Source: Ignavibacteriota bacterium (GTDB lineage Bacteria; Bacteroidota; Ignavibacteria; SZUA-365). From it: a DNA stretch of 64,000 bases. Below the pieces are notes generated by a model, which ran no database searches, was not told the DNA's origin, and saw only the letters and a program-made list of their open reading frames with translations. Below are positions 17,533 to 26,191 of the stretch, in pieces (the first letter of the stretch is position 1; every line of letters starts with the position of its first letter). A program made the translations under genes and the position numbers. The stretch spans positions 153,784-217,783 of the forward strand of contig JACRFB010000031.1 in the NCBI GenBank assembly GCA_016218045.1. Reading direction: 5' to 3'.

Positions 17533-17682
17533 AGTTCCTTTGTCCTGATTCACGCGTCCAAATCCTGTGGATGCAAAAAACGGGACAAGAACAATGCCGA
17601 GAGCTTGGCATAGGGTAATTCCTACCAAATGGCCCAAAAGGATACCAAAAACGCTGCTTCGCTACGATGCAGCGAAATTCGG

Positions 17683-17699
17683 AATGCAATAATTGCATT
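17683..17699. repeat. Perfect inverted repeat in the 247-base gap before the lipoprotein operon
   Basis: AATGCAAT, one base, ATTGCATT. Eight-base arms with a single-base centre do not form an RNA hairpin easily, so a dimeric DNA-binding site is more likely. It lies about 150 bases upstream of the lipoprotein ATG. A further AT-rich stretch (17726-17736) nearby might hold a promoter; I found no good TTG/TAnnTTTG match. Confidence 0.4.
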
Positions 17700-17779
17700 A
17701 TCGCGCGCCGTGCTGTGAAAGTTTTATAATATAGAGACTGTACCCCTCCCAGTGGGACGCAGTCCGGTTGGAGAGTGTT

Positions 17780-18208
17780 TCAGTATTCCGGCAGTCCGGA
17801 TTCCATGGCTTCTAGGAATAAACGCGGGGGTCTGATGATACGTCCGGTCTCGATGTTCTGCCACGCGTGTGTGGTGTACCCGCGCGTGAGCAGCAGGCCG
17901 CCGTCCTCGCGCCGGATCTCGTAATGGATGCGCAGGCGCGGTGAACGGAACGTTTCGACGCTGCTGCGGATGTCGAGAACATCGTCGTAGCGGGCGGGGG
18001 CGATGTATTCGCAGAACGCGTCGACGAGCGGGAGCCGCGCGCCGGTCTTTTCGAGTTCCGCGTACGGAAGGCCGAGCGAGCGCAGCAATTCGGTGCGGCC
18101 CACCTCGAAGTATTCGAGGTATTTGCCGTTGTACACGATCTGCATCTGATCGGTGTCGGCGTACCGAACCCGGATCAGTGTGTGGCGGCTGATGATCGGG
18201 GCCGTCAT
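17780..18208 (-). CDS. YbgC/FadM-like acyl-CoA thioesterase (hotdog fold)
   Basis: A 142-residue hotdog-fold thioesterase. RVRYADTDQMQIVYNGKYLEYF near the N-terminus is the 4HBT active-site region, with the catalytic Asp in YADTD. Such enzymes cleave acyl- or hydroxybenzoyl-CoA. The frame is open from GTG 18229, overlapping accA by 17 bases; ATG 18208, four bases after the accA stop, is preferred. Sitting after accA, it probably acts in fatty-acid metabolism or as the YbgC partner of envelope systems. Confidence 0.85.
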   Translation of the reverse strand: MTAPIISRHTLIRVRYADTDQMQIVYNGKYLEYFEVGRTELLRSLGLPYAELEKTGARLPLVDAFCEYIAPARYDDVLDIRSSVETFRSPRLRIHYEIRREDGGLLLTRGYTTHAWQNIETGRIIRPPRLFLEAMESGLPEY

Positions 18209-18212
18209 GGGG

Positions 18213-19163
18213 TCACTCGGCAAATTCACCCATGCGCGAGAATTTTTTGATGCGCGCCTTCACGAGCTGCTCGGGCTTCATGCGCACGAGTGGCGCGATC
18301 TCCTCCTGCAGCGCGTCCTTCAACAGCATCGCCGCTTCGGAAGGATTGCGGTGCGCGCCTCCGAGAGGTTCCGGCACGATACGATCGATGATCCCCGCGG
18401 CGAGCAGATCGGGGGCTGTGAGTTTGAGCGCCTCGGCCGCCTGTTCCTTGTAGTCCCAACTGCGCCACAGAATGCTCGAGCAGGATTCGGGGGCGATGAC
18501 CGAGTACCAGGTGTTTTCGAGCATGAGGATGCGGTCGCCCACGCCAATGCCCAACGCGCCGCCCGAGGCGCCCTCGCCGATTATCGCGACGATGATCGGC
18601 ACCGGAAGCTGCGACATGACGAAGAGATTGCGCGCGATGGCCTCGGCCTGCCCGCGCTCCTCGGCCTCGAGCCCGGGGTAGGCACCCGGAGTGTCGATGA
18701 GCGTGATGACGGGCCTGTTGAATTTCGCCGCGAGTTCCATGAGCCGTTTCGCCTTTCGGTATCCCTCGGGATTCGCCATGCCGAAATTGCGGTACAGGTT
18801 GCTCTTTGTGTCGCGCCCCTTCTGATGACCGATCACCATCACCGACATTTCGTCGAGCCGGGCAAAGCCGCCCACTATCGCCTTGTCGTCGCCGAAGGTG
18901 CGATCGCCGTGTAATTCGACGAAGTCGGAAAATACTTTGCCGATGTAGTCGAGGGTGTACGGCCGGTCGGGATGCCGCGCGAGCTGCACTTTCTGCCAGC
19001 GCGTGAGATTCGAATAGACGGAACGGCGCAGCTCTTCGATGCGCGTCTCGAGCGCGGCGATTTCATCGCTGATCTCGAGATCCTGCATCACCGCTTTCAT
19101 CTCTTCGATCTTTTTTTCCAGCTCGACGATCGGTCGTTCGAAATCGAGTACGGTTTTGGCCAT
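18213..19163 (-). CDS. accA: Acetyl-CoA carboxylase carboxyltransferase subunit alpha
   Basis: A 316-residue subunit that, with AccD, transfers carboxyl from biotin to acetyl-CoA to give malonyl-CoA, the first step of fatty-acid synthesis. The N-terminal coiled coil (about 1-50) and the crotonase-like core are intact: [38 protein letters not shown] and the downstream [20 protein letters not shown] are diagnostic. Normal length. It begins six bases after the upstream glycosyltransferase stop. AccD and the biotin subunits are not in the window. Confidence 0.97.
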   Translation of the reverse strand: MAKTVLDFERPIVELEKKIEEMKAVMQDLEISDEIAALETRIEELRRSVYSNLTRWQKVQLARHPDRPYTLDYIGKVFSDFVELHGDRTFGDDKAIVGGFARLDEMSVMVIGHQKGRDTKSNLYRNFGMANPEGYRKAKRLMELAAKFNRPVITLIDTPGAYPGLEAEERGQAEAIARNLFVMSQLPVPIIVAIIGEGASGGALGIGVGDRILMLENTWYSVIAPESCSSILWRSWDYKEQAAEALKLTAPDLLAAGIIDRIVPEPLGGAHRNPSEAAMLLKDALQEEIAPLVRMKPEQLVKARIKKFSRMGEFAE

Positions 19164-19169
19164 GGGGTG

Positions 19170-21200
19170 TTATTCTCCGTGTGCTTGGGCGCGGGAACGC
19201 CGGGTTGCGTACGTGACAAAGGTTCTCAGGAGTATCTCGGCGTCGGAGAACAGCGAGTGATTGCGCGCGTATTGAATTGCGAGATTGAGCCGTTCGTCGG
19301 GTCCGGCAGACCCGCCGCGAAGCTGAATGATTCCGGCGAGGCCTTCCTTGCCGAGATACAGCGACCGGGATCCGTTCGAGAATTCGGCCGTCACACCGAC
19401 GAGGGAACGCCGGCCGGTAAAAACGGACGGCAGCGCCCGGACGAAACCCCGGAAAGTGCTCGAGGGCGGTCCCTCCGGGCGCGGCAGCAGTGCAACCACG
19501 GGTCCGAACAGCACGATTCCAAAGAACGAACCTGCAATATCGAAAAACCGTTTGAAAAAACGATTCGACGGCCGAAGAAGATTATACTCGACATCCACCA
19601 GCGGCACCCCGGTCAGTTGGTCGATGCCGGTCTTGCCGACTATCACTTCCATGCTGCGGGGAACGATTCGATACTGCACGGAAAGACCCTTTCCGCGGCT
19701 GATAATCGAAAGAATGTCGGAATACGACACAACATCCGGTGCAAATATCACGTCGGATATTCTGAGGGTGCTGATGATTTTTCCTATGTTCTCGATGCTT
19801 CCCACAACCTCCACGCCGGCGATGTTTTCACCGAGCCGTTTGTGCGTGACGTCGATCAATCCGAGAACGTCGTAGGTGCCTGTGGCGGAATCGCGAAGCC
19901 GGCCCAGTATATCGACCGCCTGTTCGCTCAGCCCGACAAGCAGTGTGCGCCGGCCCGTGAGAAAACTCGCGCGGCGTTGTGGCGCCGCGAGCAATGCGAC
20001 GATTCTTCTTCCCGTGAGCAGCGCGAGGGCCAGCGCGCTCGCGAGCAGCACCACGAAGCGGCTGAACGCGTATTCGCGGAAGAAATACGTGAGGGACGAG
20101 AGCACCAGGAAACCGAACAGCGAGCCCACGGCGGCGCGCACCGCAAGGTATTCGCGGCGTGTGTATGTGCCCGCCGCAAGCTGCGTGAGCACCACGACGA
20201 GGGCCATGACGATGTACACCAGGGGATAGGCGTACGCGGGAAACGAGAACAGGGCGCCGTTGCGGATGTATTCTGCGGCAAGCAGCGCGAGCATGGCAGT
20301 GGCGGCGTCGAGCAGCGGCGCGCCGATGCGGTCGGCGGTGGCGCCGAGGCGCGAAACGAGCAGGCGGAGCCGGATGCCGAGAGTGATCAGCAGCAGATAC
20401 GGCGCGGGCGGTTTGAGATTCTTGCGCACAAAAACGTCCATGGCCTCGTAAAAGATGGCCTGCGCATCGATGCTGCTGCGCTTGGTGCTCTCGCCGCCGT
20501 AGTGAATGATCTTGGTTTCATGCACGTAGTACACGCCGAAACCGGCCTGCTGTACGCGGTAGCACCAGTCGAGGTCCTCGCCGTACATGAAGTAGCCCTC
20601 GTCGAGTCCGCCCACCTTTTCATAGACGTCGCGCCGAAGCATCATGAACGACCCGGAGATGGCGTCCACCTCGTAGGTCTCGTCCTCGTTGAGATAGGTG
20701 AGATTGTACCGCGCGAAAAGTCTCGAAGCGGGAAACATGGCGCTGAGGCCGGCGAGTTTCGTGAAGGCGGTCCACGGCGACGGGAAGCTGCGCCTGCATG
20801 CGGGTTCGAGCGTGCCCTTCGGAGTGATGATCTTGCAGCCCGCCATGCCCGCGCGCTCGTGCTTTTCGAAAAACGCGAGCATGGTCGAGACGGTGTCCTC
20901 CTGGACGAGGGTGTCGGGATTCAGAAGCAGCAGAAAGTCGCCGCGCGCTTCGCGCAGCGCGACGTTGTTCGCGCGCGCAAATCCCAGGTTCGCGTCCTGA
21001 GCCATGAGGCGTACGCCCGGAAATTTCTGGCGCAGCATTTCGACGCTGCCGTCGTCGGAATTGTTGTCGACGATGCAGACTTCGTGCGGGATGCCGCGCA
21101 GCGCGGGTTCGAGCGAATGCAGGCAGTTCTCGAGAAGATCGCGAACGTTGTAGTTCACGATGATCACAGAGACGCGCACGCCCCCCGATGACTCCATCAT
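19170..21200 (-). CDS. GT2 glycosyltransferase fused to a degenerate phosphoglycosyl transferase
   Basis: A 676-residue membrane protein. Residues about 8-260 are a family 2 glycosyltransferase (VSVIIVNYNVRDLLENCL, the LLLNPDT metal site, and GYFMYGEDLDWCYR). Several membrane segments follow (about 265-410), then a Rossmann-like domain (about 415-540, like the WcaJ/WbaP N-terminus), then a remnant of a sugar-phosphate transferase: a KRFFDIAGSFFGIVLFGP membrane helix, RRSLVGV in place of the SLVGPRP loop, and a proper C-terminus (KEGLAGIIQL, ILLRTF). The stretch with Q-R-G and KFRSM and the DELPQ catalytic pair are missing. The N-terminal transferase is probably active; the rest may be an anchor or regulator. 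Start MM at 21200/21197. Confidence 0.85.
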   Translation of the reverse strand: MMESSGGVRVSVIIVNYNVRDLLENCLHSLEPALRGIPHEVCIVDNNSDDGSVEMLRQKFPGVRLMAQDANLGFARANNVALREARGDFLLLLNPDTLVQEDTVSTMLAFFEKHERAGMAGCKIITPKGTLEPACRRSFPSPWTAFTKLAGLSAMFPASRLFARYNLTYLNEDETYEVDAISGSFMMLRRDVYEKVGGLDEGYFMYGEDLDWCYRVQQAGFGVYYVHETKIIHYGGESTKRSSIDAQAIFYEAMDVFVRKNLKPPAPYLLLITLGIRLRLLVSRLGATADRIGAPLLDAATAMLALLAAEYIRNGALFSFPAYAYPLVYIVMALVVVLTQLAAGTYTRREYLAVRAAVGSLFGFLVLSSLTYFFREYAFSRFVVLLASALALALLTGRRIVALLAAPQRRASFLTGRRTLLVGLSEQAVDILGRLRDSATGTYDVLGLIDVTHKRLGENIAGVEVVGSIENIGKIISTLRISDVIFAPDVVSYSDILSIISRGKGLSVQYRIVPRSMEVIVGKTGIDQLTGVPLVDVEYNLLRPSNRFFKRFFDIAGSFFGIVLFGPVVALLPRPEGPPSSTFRGFVRALPSVFTGRRSLVGVTAEFSNGSRSLYLGKEGLAGIIQLRGGSAGPDERLNLAIQYARNHSLFSDAEILLRTFVTYATRRSRAQAHGE

Positions 21201-21270
21201 GGCATGCTCCCGCGCATGGTGAGCCGTTCCGTGGACGGGACGCCCGCGGAATGGCAGAGCCGGATGCGCG

Positions 21271-21882
21271 TCAGGAGGGCTGGTTGATTTTCGCGAGTTC
21301 CTCGATCGTAATGATCGGCAGTTGGAACCGCGCGGCGAATTTCTTCGACGTATCGAACTTCAGCTTCTCCACCGCTATGCCCGAGGCGACGACTTCGATA
21401 TCGCCGACACCATCGGTGATCTCACGGTTCAGGCCGAGGTCGATAGTGGACTGCGCCTTCTTGATGAAACGCACGGTGCCCGAGACGGAACCTGTCTGCG
21501 CGACGATCGAGGCCTTGTCGGCGGTGCCGAGCAGCCAGAACTGCGCCGCCTGCGGGTCGGTGCCGTAATCCTTCGACGTGCCCGGCGAAAAGGTCGGGAA
21601 CTGCAGCGCGAGAATGTATCCCGGGCGGCTTTCGCTTTCCTGCTCTCGCAGAATTAGGACGCTCGATGAACCGGCCGCGAGTGCGAACTTGCCGCCGATG
21701 GTGAACAGCGCCTTGTCGTCCGCGGTCGCGAACTGCGCGTTCTCGACGATGTAGCCGCGGTTGCTTCCGATCACGTCGGTGTAGGCCGACTGCGTTGCAC
21801 CGGCCTGCGGGTCGGACTGCTCGCGCTTTGTGCATCCCGCAATCAGAAGAATGGACATCGACAGGGCGAAGAGTGCTTTCAT
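21271..21882 (-). CDS. Putative lipoprotein of unknown function
   Basis: A 203-residue protein with lipobox LLIAGC near residue 18, so a lipid-anchored envelope protein. ATG 21882 is chosen because GGAGG lies six bases upstream and the signal peptide then begins MKALFALSM; a start four codons earlier is unlikely. The mature part alternates strands and includes IGGKFALAAGSSSVLIL and a final ITIEELAKINQPS. No domain recognised. It lies between pyrC and the glycosyltransferase fusion with gaps of about 60 and 70 bases. Confidence 0.75.
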   Translation of the reverse strand: MKALFALSMSILLIAGCTKREQSDPQAGATQSAYTDVIGSNRGYIVENAQFATADDKALFTIGGKFALAAGSSSVLILREQESESRPGYILALQFPTFSPGTSKDYGTDPQAAQFWLLGTADKASIVAQTGSVSGTVRFIKKAQSTIDLGLNREITDGVGDIEVVASGIAVEKLKFDTSKKFAARFQLPIITIEELAKINQPS

Positions 21883-21944
21883 GCTATCCTCCAATGGTAT
21901 CGTACGAGGGGAATCGAACGGAAATGTACAAAAAAACCACCGTG

Positions 21945-23222
21945 TTATTCAGCTATCCAAACAAGTTGCTGCCGGTTGAAGATTCCCCGGGGACGGCCGC
22001 GAAGCACCATGCCGTGGAATGGCGTGTTTTTTGACCGCGATTTGAACTGCGCGGCGTCCACCGTCCACTCCTGCTCGGGATGGAAAAACGTGAAGTTCGC
22101 GGGCACGCCTTCCTCGATGCGGATATCCGGAAGCCGCAGGATGCGGCGCGGATTTGTCGACATCTTCTCGATCAGCTCGAACACAGTCAGGTACCCCGTG
22201 TGCACGAGTTCCGTCATCGACAGTCCGATCGCGGTCTCGAGTCCCACGATGCCGAACGGCGCGTGCGCGTATTCCACTTCCTTCTCGAAAATGGCGTGGG
22301 GCGCGTGGTCGGTGGCGATGGCGTCGATGACGCCGTCGCGCAATGCCTCCTTCATCGCGATCACGTCGTCGCGCGTGCGCAGCGGAGGATTCATCTTCGT
22401 GTTGGTGTTGTATCCGCGCACATGCTCGTCGGTGAGCGTGAAGTGATGCGGCGTGACTTCGCAGGTGACCTTGAGCCCGCGCTCCTTCGCGGAACGCACC
22501 GCCTGCACCGCGCCGGCGGAGCTGACATGGGCAACGTGGTACACGCCGTCCACGTATTCCGCCACGGCGATGTCGCGCGCGACGATCACGTCCTCGGCGA
22601 GGCGCGGGATGCCGGGCAGACCGATGGAGGTCGACACAAATCCCTCGTGCATCACGCCGCCGGCGAACAGGTACGGATCCTCCGCGTGTTGAATCACCGG
22701 CAGATCGAACATGCCCGCGTATTCGAGCGCGATGCGCAGAAGCTTGGTGTTGTTCACGCAGGTGCCGTCGTCGGAAAACGCCACGGCGCCCGCGGCGCGC
22801 AGCTCGGCCATGGGCGCGAGTTCCTTGCCTTCGCGCCCCTTTGTGATCGCGCCGATCGGCAGCACCTCGACGGGGAAATGTTCCGTCTTCGTGCGGATGT
22901 ACAGCGCCGTCTCTGCATTGTCGATGGTCGGAACGGTGTTCGGCATACATGCCACGGCGGTGAAGCCGCCCGCGGCCGCCGAGAGTGCGCCCGTCTGCAG
23001 CGACTCCTTGTACTCCTGTCCCGGCTCGCGGAAGTGCACATGCATGTCGCAGAAACCGGGGGCGAGGACCATGCCGTCAAGGTCGAATACTTCGGCGTGC
23101 TCCTCGTCGATCGCATCGCGAATGGCTGCAATGACGCCGTCGACGACAAGGACGTCCTTCACCGTGTCGAGACCGGTGGCGGGGTCGATGATGTGACCCT
23201 TCTTGAAAAGATATGAGGACAT
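21945..23222 (-). CDS. pyrC: Dihydroorotase (class I)
   Basis: A 425-residue amidohydrolase that closes carbamoyl-aspartate to dihydroorotate in pyrimidine synthesis. Zinc ligands are seen in DMHVHFREPG (about residue 59), the second His in IQHAEDP, and the catalytic Asp in ATDHAPH. A long-form class I enzyme, as common outside the enterics. It starts two bases after pyrB ends and belongs to the cinA-pyrR-pyrB-pyrC operon. Confidence 0.95.
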   Translation of the reverse strand: MSSYLFKKGHIIDPATGLDTVKDVLVVDGVIAAIRDAIDEEHAEVFDLDGMVLAPGFCDMHVHFREPGQEYKESLQTGALSAAAGGFTAVACMPNTVPTIDNAETALYIRTKTEHFPVEVLPIGAITKGREGKELAPMAELRAAGAVAFSDDGTCVNNTKLLRIALEYAGMFDLPVIQHAEDPYLFAGGVMHEGFVSTSIGLPGIPRLAEDVIVARDIAVAEYVDGVYHVAHVSSAGAVQAVRSAKERGLKVTCEVTPHHFTLTDEHVRGYNTNTKMNPPLRTRDDVIAMKEALRDGVIDAIATDHAPHAIFEKEVEYAHAPFGIVGLETAIGLSMTELVHTGYLTVFELIEKMSTNPRRILRLPDIRIEEGVPANFTFFHPEQEWTVDAAQFKSRSKNTPFHGMVLRGRPRGIFNRQQLVWIAE

Positions 23223-23224
23223 TG

Positions 23225-24151
23225 TTACTCCGCTTTTGTGCCAAGGAGGTAAAGGACGGCCATACGCACGGCGACGCCGTTCGTCACCTGCGGGAGAATC
23301 ACCGACGAGGGGCCGTCGGCGACTTCGGAATCGATTTCGACGCCGCGGTTGATGGGGCCGGGATGCAGCACGACAAGATCTTTCCCGAGCCGCTCGAGCC
23401 GCTCGACGGTCACGCCGTACAGTTCATGAAACTCGCGCAGCGAGGGGAAATAGCCGCCCGCCTGTCGTTCGAGCTGTATGCGCAGCACATTGATCGCGTC
23501 GCTCCAGGCGAGCGCATCGTCCACCTTGTGGAACACGCGCACACCGAGCCGCTCCACATCGCGTGGAAGCAGCGAGGCCGGGGCGCAGACGGCGACGTTT
23601 GCGCCCATCGTGACAAGGCCGAAAATGTTCGAGCGTGCAACGCGCGAGTGCAGGATGTCACCGATGATGGTGACGTTGATGCCCTCGAGCGTGCCGAGCG
23701 CGCGGCGGATGGTGTACATGTCGAGCAGGGCCTGCGTGGGATGTTCGTGCGCACCGTCGCCCGCGTTGATGAATCGCGACGTGCAGCGCTCACTCAGAAA
23801 GTGGCAGGCACCCGCTGCAGAGTGGCGCATGACGACCATGTCGACTTTCATGGCCTCGATGTTGCGGGCCGTGTCGAGTAGCGTCTCGCCCTTGCTCACG
23901 CTGCTGGTGCTTGCGGCGAAATTCACGACGTCGGCCGAAAGCCGCCGCTCCGCAAGCTCGAAGGAAATCCGTGTACGTGTGCTGTTCTCGAAGAACAGGT
24001 TCACGACGGTTTTGCCCTGGAGGGTGGGCACTTTCTTGATCGGGCGGTCGAGGATTTCCACGAAGGTGTCCGTCGACGTGAGGATCAGCTCGATATCCTG
24101 GCGCGGGACGCCGTCGAGACCGAGAAGGTGATTGATGGTCAGAGTGGACAT
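23225..24151 (-). CDS. pyrB: Aspartate carbamoyltransferase catalytic subunit
   Basis: A 308-residue enzyme that joins carbamoyl phosphate and aspartate. The carbamoyl-phosphate loop FFENSTRTRISFELAERR (about residue 50) and HPTQALLDMYTI are diagnostic, as is the HPGPINRGVEI loop near the C-terminus. No pyrI regulatory subunit is next to it, so it likely resembles the unregulated catalytic-trimer type. It lies between pyrR and pyrC with gaps of 11 and 2 bases; PyrR is the expected regulator. Confidence 0.96.
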   Translation of the reverse strand: MSTLTINHLLGLDGVPRQDIELILTSTDTFVEILDRPIKKVPTLQGKTVVNLFFENSTRTRISFELAERRLSADVVNFAASTSSVSKGETLLDTARNIEAMKVDMVVMRHSAAGACHFLSERCTSRFINAGDGAHEHPTQALLDMYTIRRALGTLEGINVTIIGDILHSRVARSNIFGLVTMGANVAVCAPASLLPRDVERLGVRVFHKVDDALAWSDAINVLRIQLERQAGGYFPSLREFHELYGVTVERLERLGKDLVVLHPGPINRGVEIDSEVADGPSSVILPQVTNGVAVRMAVLYLLGTKAE

Positions 24152-24162
24152 GGCGTTCGGGA

Positions 24163-24708
24163 TTATTGGTCTTCTCGTGAAACAAGGTCTATTCCGTCGG
24201 TGTCGTCCACCTCGCGGAGTTTCACGCGGATTTCCTGCCCGCGTGTCGTGGGGATGGTCTTGCCCGTATAGTCGGCGCGTATCGGGAGTTCGCGGTGCCC
24301 ACGGTCCACGAGCACGGCGAGCTGAATGGTCCGCGGCCTGCCGAAATCGATCAGCGCGTCGAGCGCCGAGCGCACGGTGCGGCCCGTGAACAGCACGTCG
24401 TCGACCAGCACGATGTCCTTCTCCGAAATGTCGAAGGGAATGGCAGTCGTGTGGACTTCGGGTTGACGCAGATGCTGCCGCACGTCGTCGCGGTACAGCG
24501 TCACGTCGAGCACGCCGGTGGGAATCTGCGTCTTCTCGATTTCGCCGAGCCGTGCTGCCAGGCGCTGCGCGACGAATTCACCGCGTGTGCGCAGCCCGAT
24601 GACGACCACGTTTGCGACGCCGTGATTCCGTTCGATGATCTCATGCGCGAGCCGCGAGATCATGCGGTCGAAGCCGGCCGCGTCGATGATGTTTGTTGTG
24701 AGGTTCAT
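24163..24708 (-). CDS. pyrR: PyrR bifunctional regulator / uracil phosphoribosyltransferase
   Basis: A 181-residue PRTase-fold protein. VLVDDVLFTGRTVRSALDAL is the PRPP-binding loop and VDRGHRELPIRADYTGK is characteristic of PyrR rather than Upp. In Gram-positives PyrR binds pyr mRNA and attenuates transcription; I see no clear attenuator here, so regulation by this copy is inferred from family and position. The frame is open far upstream inside cinA; ATG 24708 overlaps the cinA stop by ATGA and gives the normal length. Confidence 0.93.
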   Translation of the reverse strand: MNLTTNIIDAAGFDRMISRLAHEIIERNHGVANVVVIGLRTRGEFVAQRLAARLGEIEKTQIPTGVLDVTLYRDDVRQHLRQPEVHTTAIPFDISEKDIVLVDDVLFTGRTVRSALDALIDFGRPRTIQLAVLVDRGHRELPIRADYTGKTIPTTRGQEIRVKLREVDDTDGIDLVSREDQ

Positions 24709-25991
24709 TCTTCCGTCCATGTCAGTGGGTCGGGATGCGCGAGTGGGGAGTGGAGAGGCAGGCCGGACAGGCGTCTGCGGAGGAGGTCGAGCGCGGCCTG
24801 CGCCGTGCGCTCTTTTGTGCGCAGCCGGTCGTTGCCAAACTGGAAACGCAGTGCTGCGCCGCCGCGCGCATCGGCGACCGCGATCCATACAAGTCCGACG
24901 GGTTTTTCCGGTGTGCCGCCGCCGGGACCCGCGATGCCTGTGGTCGCGAGGGCGATATCGACTCCGGCGCCGCGGCGCGCGCCCGCAGCCATCGCGCGCG
25001 CGGTTTCGGCGCTGACCGCGCCGTGTCTCTCGAGAAGCGCCGGGTCGACGCCGAGCATCGCGGTTTTACTGTCGTTGCTGTACACGACGCTGCCGCGGTC
25101 GAAGTACTCCGAGCTCCCGGGCACGTTCGTGAGACGGTCCCCGACGCGTCCGCCCGTGCACGATTCCGCCACCGCGAGTGTCATGCCGCGTTCGCGCAGC
25201 AACCGCCCTACCGCGGCCTCGAGCGTGTCGGCTTCCATGCCGAAAATATACTCCGACGCGCGCTGCTCGATAAATGTGCGCAGTTCGTCGGCGCGCCGCC
25301 GCGCTTCCGCGGCGTCGGCATCGATCGATGTGATGCGGAGCCGCACGCCCTGCGGCGAGGGAAGATATGCGAGTGCGCTTCTGTCGAGCATCGTTTTCAC
25401 GCCCGCGAGCAGAGCCGCGAGTGTCGATTCGGGAATGCCCGTCGTCAGGATGGTGTAGGCCACACGCGTCTCGTCCACACGCTGCGCAAGCGCGGGAAGC
25501 ACGTCATTCTCCATCATGCCTTTCATCTCGAAGGGCACGCCGGGCATGACAAAGAAGTGTTTTCCGCCGCGAGTAAAGTGACTGCCGGGCGCGGTGCCGT
25601 GTCCGTTGCGCATCACCGCCGCGGCCGCGGGAACCATCGCCTGGTCGCGGTGCTGCTCGCCGAGCTTGCGGCCGAGGCGCGCAAACATCGCCGTAATGTC
25701 TTCGAACACGACGGGCGAGAACACAAGCGACGTGTCGAAAAACTGCGTCACCACCGCGCGCGTCACGTCGTCATGTGTCGGACCCAGCCCGCCGGTCACA
25801 AGCACCACATCGCTGCGCTGCCATGCGTCGCGGAAGGCGTCGAGGATGTCGCCCGGATCGTCGCCGACAACGCTGCAGCGGCGCACACGCACGCCGATGG
25901 CGCTCAGCTTCTCCCCGATGTAGGCGGCATTGGTATTGACGACCTGACCGATGAGGATTTCGTCGCCGATGGAAATGATTTCTGCGGTCAT
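24705..25991 (-). CDS. cinA: CinA-family nicotinamide-nucleotide amidohydrolase / pyrophosphatase
   Basis: A 428-residue two-domain protein. The N-terminal molybdopterin-binding-like domain (ISIGDEILIGQVVNTNAAYI; VTGGLGPTHDDVT) is a nucleotide pyrophosphatase; the C-terminal PncC domain (AVAESCTGGRVGDRLTNVPGS; TGIAGPGGGTPEKPVGLVWI) deamidates NMN for NAD recycling. The last 20 or so residues (LPLHSPLAHPDPLTWTEE) are encoded by a GAGTGGGGAGT micro-repeat in reverse orientation and look like a recent extension. It leads the pyr operon from its own promoter. Confidence 0.94.
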   Translation of the reverse strand: MTAEIISIGDEILIGQVVNTNAAYIGEKLSAIGVRVRRCSVVGDDPGDILDAFRDAWQRSDVVLVTGGLGPTHDDVTRAVVTQFFDTSLVFSPVVFEDITAMFARLGRKLGEQHRDQAMVPAAAAVMRNGHGTAPGSHFTRGGKHFFVMPGVPFEMKGMMENDVLPALAQRVDETRVAYTILTTGIPESTLAALLAGVKTMLDRSALAYLPSPQGVRLRITSIDADAAEARRRADELRTFIEQRASEYIFGMEADTLEAAVGRLLRERGMTLAVAESCTGGRVGDRLTNVPGSSEYFDRGSVVYSNDSKTAMLGVDPALLERHGAVSAETARAMAAGARRGAGVDIALATTGIAGPGGGTPEKPVGLVWIAVADARGGAALRFQFGNDRLRTKERTAQAALDLLRRRLSGLPLHSPLAHPDPLTWTEE

Positions 25992-26010
25992 GGATTCGTC
26001 GAAAAGTCAA

Positions 26011-26041
26011 GAAATATACCGCGAGTCCCGCCGAATTCCAA
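26011..26041 (-). promoter_or_regulatory. Promoter of the cinA-pyrRBC operon
   Basis: Minus strand TTG (26041-26039), 20 bases, TATATTTC (26018-26011), 20 bases before the cinA ATG. It faces away from the EF-G promoter 60 bases to the right. Confidence 0.7.
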
Positions 26042-26098
26042 TGTGCCTCGGGCACTACCCCGGCAGCCCTGTGCCGCGGCACGGAACGCAGCGCGGGG

Positions 26099-26130
26099 TT
26101 TGGAACTCACACCGCACACCACTAATTTTG
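26099..26130 (+). promoter_or_regulatory. Promoter of the EF-G-like gene
   Basis: TTTG (26099-26102), 20 bases, TAATTTTG (26123-26130): a perfect match to the Bacteroidota consensus. A leader of about 55 bases follows. Confidence 0.8.
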
Positions 26131-26191
26131 AAGTCTTATCTCTCTCGACATGCCGGCTGCGGCATGATCCCGAACAACCGCGGAGGACCCT

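Noticed and set aside
17780..18229. GTG 18229 as start of the thioesterase
   Set aside because: It would overlap accA by 17 bases with no ribosome-binding site; ATG 18208 directly after the accA stop is simpler.
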